The position numbers and the translations under genes are program-made. A stretch of 64,000 bases of DNA from Iris pallida (Eukaryota > Streptophyta > Magnoliopsida > Asparagales > Iridaceae). The stretch is from NCBI GenBank assembly GCA_029216955.1, contig JANAVB010010791.1, positions 8,993,593-9,057,592 of the forward strand, given 5' to 3'. The notes under the pieces are model-generated. The model did not search any database and was not told the origin of the DNA. It saw only the letters and a program-made list of their open reading frames with translations. Positions 60,643-64,000 of the stretch are shown here, in pieces; position 1 is the stretch's first letter, and each line of letters begins with the position of its first letter.

Positions 60643-63600
60643 TGTAGCATCCACTTTTTCATAGAAAGGGTATTTTAGTCATTTTAGCCATTTTGGCCTT
60701 TTTGTGATTTTCTAGATATTTTGACTTGTATTGTGCTAGAAACTGGTTTAACCTTAGTGGACTTTGTATAGGAGCCTAACCATGTCTTAGAATTTATTTT
60801 TCACCTATTAGAATTTATTTAGGACTTGGGTTCAATTTAGAAGGCTTTTGAATGATTTTAAGCCTTTTTGCATGTAGCCTTTTTGAGCCTTTGTGACTTG
60901 GGCCTTATTACAACTTGAGAGGGAGTTGGCCCAAGTGAAACCCTAACCCTAGAAACCCCCATATTGGCCAGCCACAGTAGTACCCTCCACATCTCTCATT
61001 CATTTGTGAAGCATAGCCTCCACAAGTGAAACCCTAAAAGTTCTCCTAAAAAAATTCTAGTTTCTTCATCCGGAGTCCGTTTCTCCCCAAACGAAATCTG
61101 TTGCACTCGTCTAGAAGAGGAGTATTTGCTGGAGTATTATTCATGAGGAGGCAGAGGCATTTGCTTGACGGGAATCGACCGACACGTCGTTCGAGGAGTT
61201 CTATTTATTGGATTCTCGACACTCAATAGGTTACCCTTTTCTACCATAGTTATTCTAAATTTTCTTTCATATTTGCATCCATATAGGTGCTCTAGACTTG
61301 CCCATAAAGTTTGGTTACATTTCGAGTTCGTTTGGTAGCAGTATCGGACATGTGTCGGCCCGTCAAGACACATGTTCGACGAAATGCCGCTAAGAAACAA
61401 AACTTGATGTTTTTCGATTCTGTCTTCACGAATGTTTAGATAATATTATTTTAAGAAACTTTCGTGAAGATGGATCGGAAATCGATGACATTTCAGCAGC
61501 GTTTCGGGCATCAGACGCACGTGCACCGATCCCGTGCACGAGGCCGTGCATGCCCTGCCGTCAGCGTGTTGTATCTCGATGCACAGATAATATTTTCACC
61601 TAAAATTTCTTGAGCACGTGAGGGAAACCTCTGCCCACATGCTCCATAAATTTCATGGCTTCTCGTTGAGCGAGCGCGGACAAATCCGACGTGCATCGTT
61701 CAGCCCGCATAGTGTACACGGCTGAAACTTGTCGCTGAAACGGACTTCGTACGCGCTCTCGACGCAACGAGGACCCGTTCCAGGACCTTGGACGTACAGA
61801 CCTATACCAGGACTACCCGATGAATCAACCCCAAGTTGTGGCATGGCCCGACGAGCGAGCCACGATGACCGAACCGTGTCCACGAGGGGCACGCACGGGC
61901 GCGCGCGCAACAAGTTGCGCATGGTACGGGGCTGCGTGCGTCGCCTCGGTGAGACATGTCACCATATTGTCATGTCCTAGACCTACCCCGGCACCCACCC
62001 TAGCTACTTGCCCGAGCACGGGGCTTCTCATTGTGTGTGTGGTGCTCAATCGAGCGAGAACGCACGCATACGTGCACGTTGACACGCGGTATCAGGTTTT
62101 TCTGATACGTGTTCTGCGGACACAACACGGACACGATTTCAGACGCGTGAGTACCCGAGCGCATCACGTAGGTTGACACCAACGTGTATGCCGAGTTTTG
62201 CGGATTTATATTGTGTATATCTCATTTTGGGTCGTTGTGTGAAAAATGGGTTTTTCTTTAATGCAAAATTTGAGTTTGAATGTGATATTTTGTTTTCTAG
62301 GAATTTAACTTGTAAAATCTGAGTTTTTAGTATATATATGAGGTTTTGGACTTGTGAGAACCAACTCTTGGATTTAGTTCATATTTTTCTATCAATTGTG
62401 AGCACATGTGTTTTCTCTTTCTAGCTATGTATATATGTAATTGTATATATATAAGTAAGACCTCCTTGAAACCCATTGCAAGCATATGTGTTGAGAATGG
62501 GTCGAGGGGAATTAATCCCATATTTTGATTTATTAAAACTATTTCAAACCATGTGTCATTTCTTCCAAATGAGCATATGTATGTATATATATAGTTTTCC
62601 TATTTTGGTTGTATGTATATGAGTGTATATTGAAATGAGGCATACCATGGTTGTGTTTTGAGCTTTTAATCTCAGTTTTGATACACCACTGTAACCTACA
62701 TGTATCACACACACACGCACAACCATTCGTCAAGAATAAAGAGTAGGTATGTGTTGTAAATACATGTGTATGTATATATACCTATGTGTGTATAGTTTGT
62801 ATGCTTGAGAACCCATCTTAGAGTAGATCATGGTTGTGGTTATAACCATAGGAGTCCTTGGACAAATTTGGTTTGTCATTGTGACTTGTGAGCCTAGTTT
62901 AGTCGAATTGACCGACAAGTTGACCAAGTTGACAAAAGTCAACTTTGGGTCAAACTTGATCCAATTCAACTCAAACGAACTCAGAATGACCTAGAAACTT
63001 GTGTGTGACCTAAAAATTATTAAATGGACTAGTTGACCAATGTTTAACCAGGTTTGACCAGCGTTGACCAGGTTTGACCAGAGTTGACCAAGGGTTGACT
63101 TTGACCAAAAGGGACCTAGAAGCATTTAGTCTTGCATTATAGCTGTTTCTTTTGATATTGTAGACTTGGTTGTGACATGTGTATACCTTAAATAGGTTTA
63201 TATTGCCCCAATTTAGCTACACTTCATCATCAGCAGTTCGGTTTGCCAGGCGAGTACATTATATGACCTTTTCATACCTGTTTGTATATGTTCTCTTGTT
63301 ATAGACTAGTATACTTGATGCTGACACGATATTCACACGGATTAGTACCCTATGGATCTTTTCATGTGATGTTATCCCCTCGGATACATCTAGTATATCA
63401 CGTTCATGTACTTTATCGTGTTCATCATGTACTCCACGTATTCATATTTATCTATGTACACTCATATGTTATTCATGTACACTCATGACCATATGAGCTC
63501 CATGTATAAAAGTAGTTGTTATTCATGTGCAATAACATATCATGACTCGATCCTTGTGTATTGATTGGGGGCAGGGTGAGTGTAGTTGGTTATGTGATCA

Positions 63601-64000
63601 TTATCCCCAGTAGGTATTCATGTGCAACTCCATAGTTTATCCATGTGCAACCCAACATGTTTACATAAGCAAATTATGCTCTAAATCACGTAGATAATTA
63701 TATTTCTCTATTTATCATATTTATATCTCGTCTCGATATTCTCTCTCTTGTTGATTTCCTTGTAGCATTTCATGTATAATTTTCTATAGCTTGCTTTATA
63801 TGTCCAATCATGATATGATCTGTTGTGAGAGATATGTGCTCGTTCCGTCCTGATTGGACATATTAAAAATTTTACAGGTGATGATGAGGAGTTCTGCCCT
63901 ACTTTTTATGGCACTGGCTTAGGTGACACTGGTGACGTGGACCCTCAGGAGGATCCAGCAGTCGCTGAGGACTTGCCCATAGTCTAGCTGAGACTTTAGT
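60643..64000 (+). repeat. F 3' LTR, truncated by the window edge
   Basis: Uninterrupted counterpart of the split 5' LTR. Telo-box AAACCCTAACCCTAG at about 60937. The donor candidate here is CAATAG/GTTACC (61230), weaker than in the 5' LTR. Acidic frame at 63877-63987. Small frames between 61137 and 62182 are not conserved in phase with the 5' LTR. Confidence 0.92.

Larger units (their letters stand above)
41953..64000 (+). mobile_element. Element F: Tekay-type Ty3/gypsy chromovirus, 5' LTR split by element C
   Basis: 5' LTR pieces 41953-42286 and 52332-55636 (about 3.64 kb together), internal region 55637-60642, 3' LTR from 60643 running off the window (equivalent to 55355 of the 5' copy, so about 280 bp missing). 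It is inserted in LTR E. Gene order as G1. It is less damaged than G1 but has frameshifts near 56524, 59483 and 60288, an 85-bp deletion near 58468 and several stops. F and G1 are related but clearly different families by LTR sequence. Confidence 0.9.

Overview
The window is nuclear DNA of a flowering plant, read from its transposon lineages: Ty1/copia of the SIRE/Maximus type, Ty3/gypsy chromoviruses of the Tekay (Del) type, a Tat/Ogre-type fragment with a tRNA-Arg primer site, a plant L1 LINE and a Mutator-like element. Plant telo-box motifs (AAACCCTAA) lie near the LTR promoters. I cannot name the species. No intact host gene is visible; almost the whole window is nested retrotransposons.

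Layout. 1-1560: L1 LINE, minus strand. 1561-8435: element A, a non-coding large LTR element on the minus strand. 8436-14022: region B, a decayed minus-strand gene of unknown family with introns, a TATA box, a palindromic array and about 25 TTTACGC motifs. 14023-35447: G1, a plus-strand Tekay-type element whose 5' LTR is split by a SIRE element (16304-26834, target duplication GTAAC). One SIRE LTR is itself split by a Mutator-like element (25357-26258, 9-bp duplication GAATTAAAA). 35448-37414: G, the 5' end of a minus-strand Tat/Ogre-like element. 37415-39162: D, a remnant of a minus-strand Tekay-type element. 39163-41952: E, an LTR fragment. 41953-64000: F, a second plus-strand Tekay-type element whose 5' LTR is split by C (42287-52326, target duplication CCACA), a non-coding relative of A.

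Two insertion stacks follow from the junctions: D, E, F, C on the right, and D/G, G1, SIRE, Mutator-like element on the left. Every coding element is broken. Nearly all premature stops are CAA, CAG, TGG or CGA changed to stop codons, as expected from decay of methylated cytosine.

The most unusual signals concern expression of the Tekay-type family. (1) A candidate splice donor lies 230-255 nt downstream of the TATA in four LTRs (G1, E, A, C) and at the matching place in F, and a splice acceptor ends one base before the gag ATG in G1 and F. This predicts a leader intron of about 3.3 kb covering most of the LTR and the primer site. (2) G1 and F share a 94-95 bp intron between integrase and the chromodomain. 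(3) A short acidic reading frame behind a splice-acceptor-like sequence near the LTR 3' end is conserved as protein between the diverged G1 and F LTRs. None of these can be proved without transcripts.
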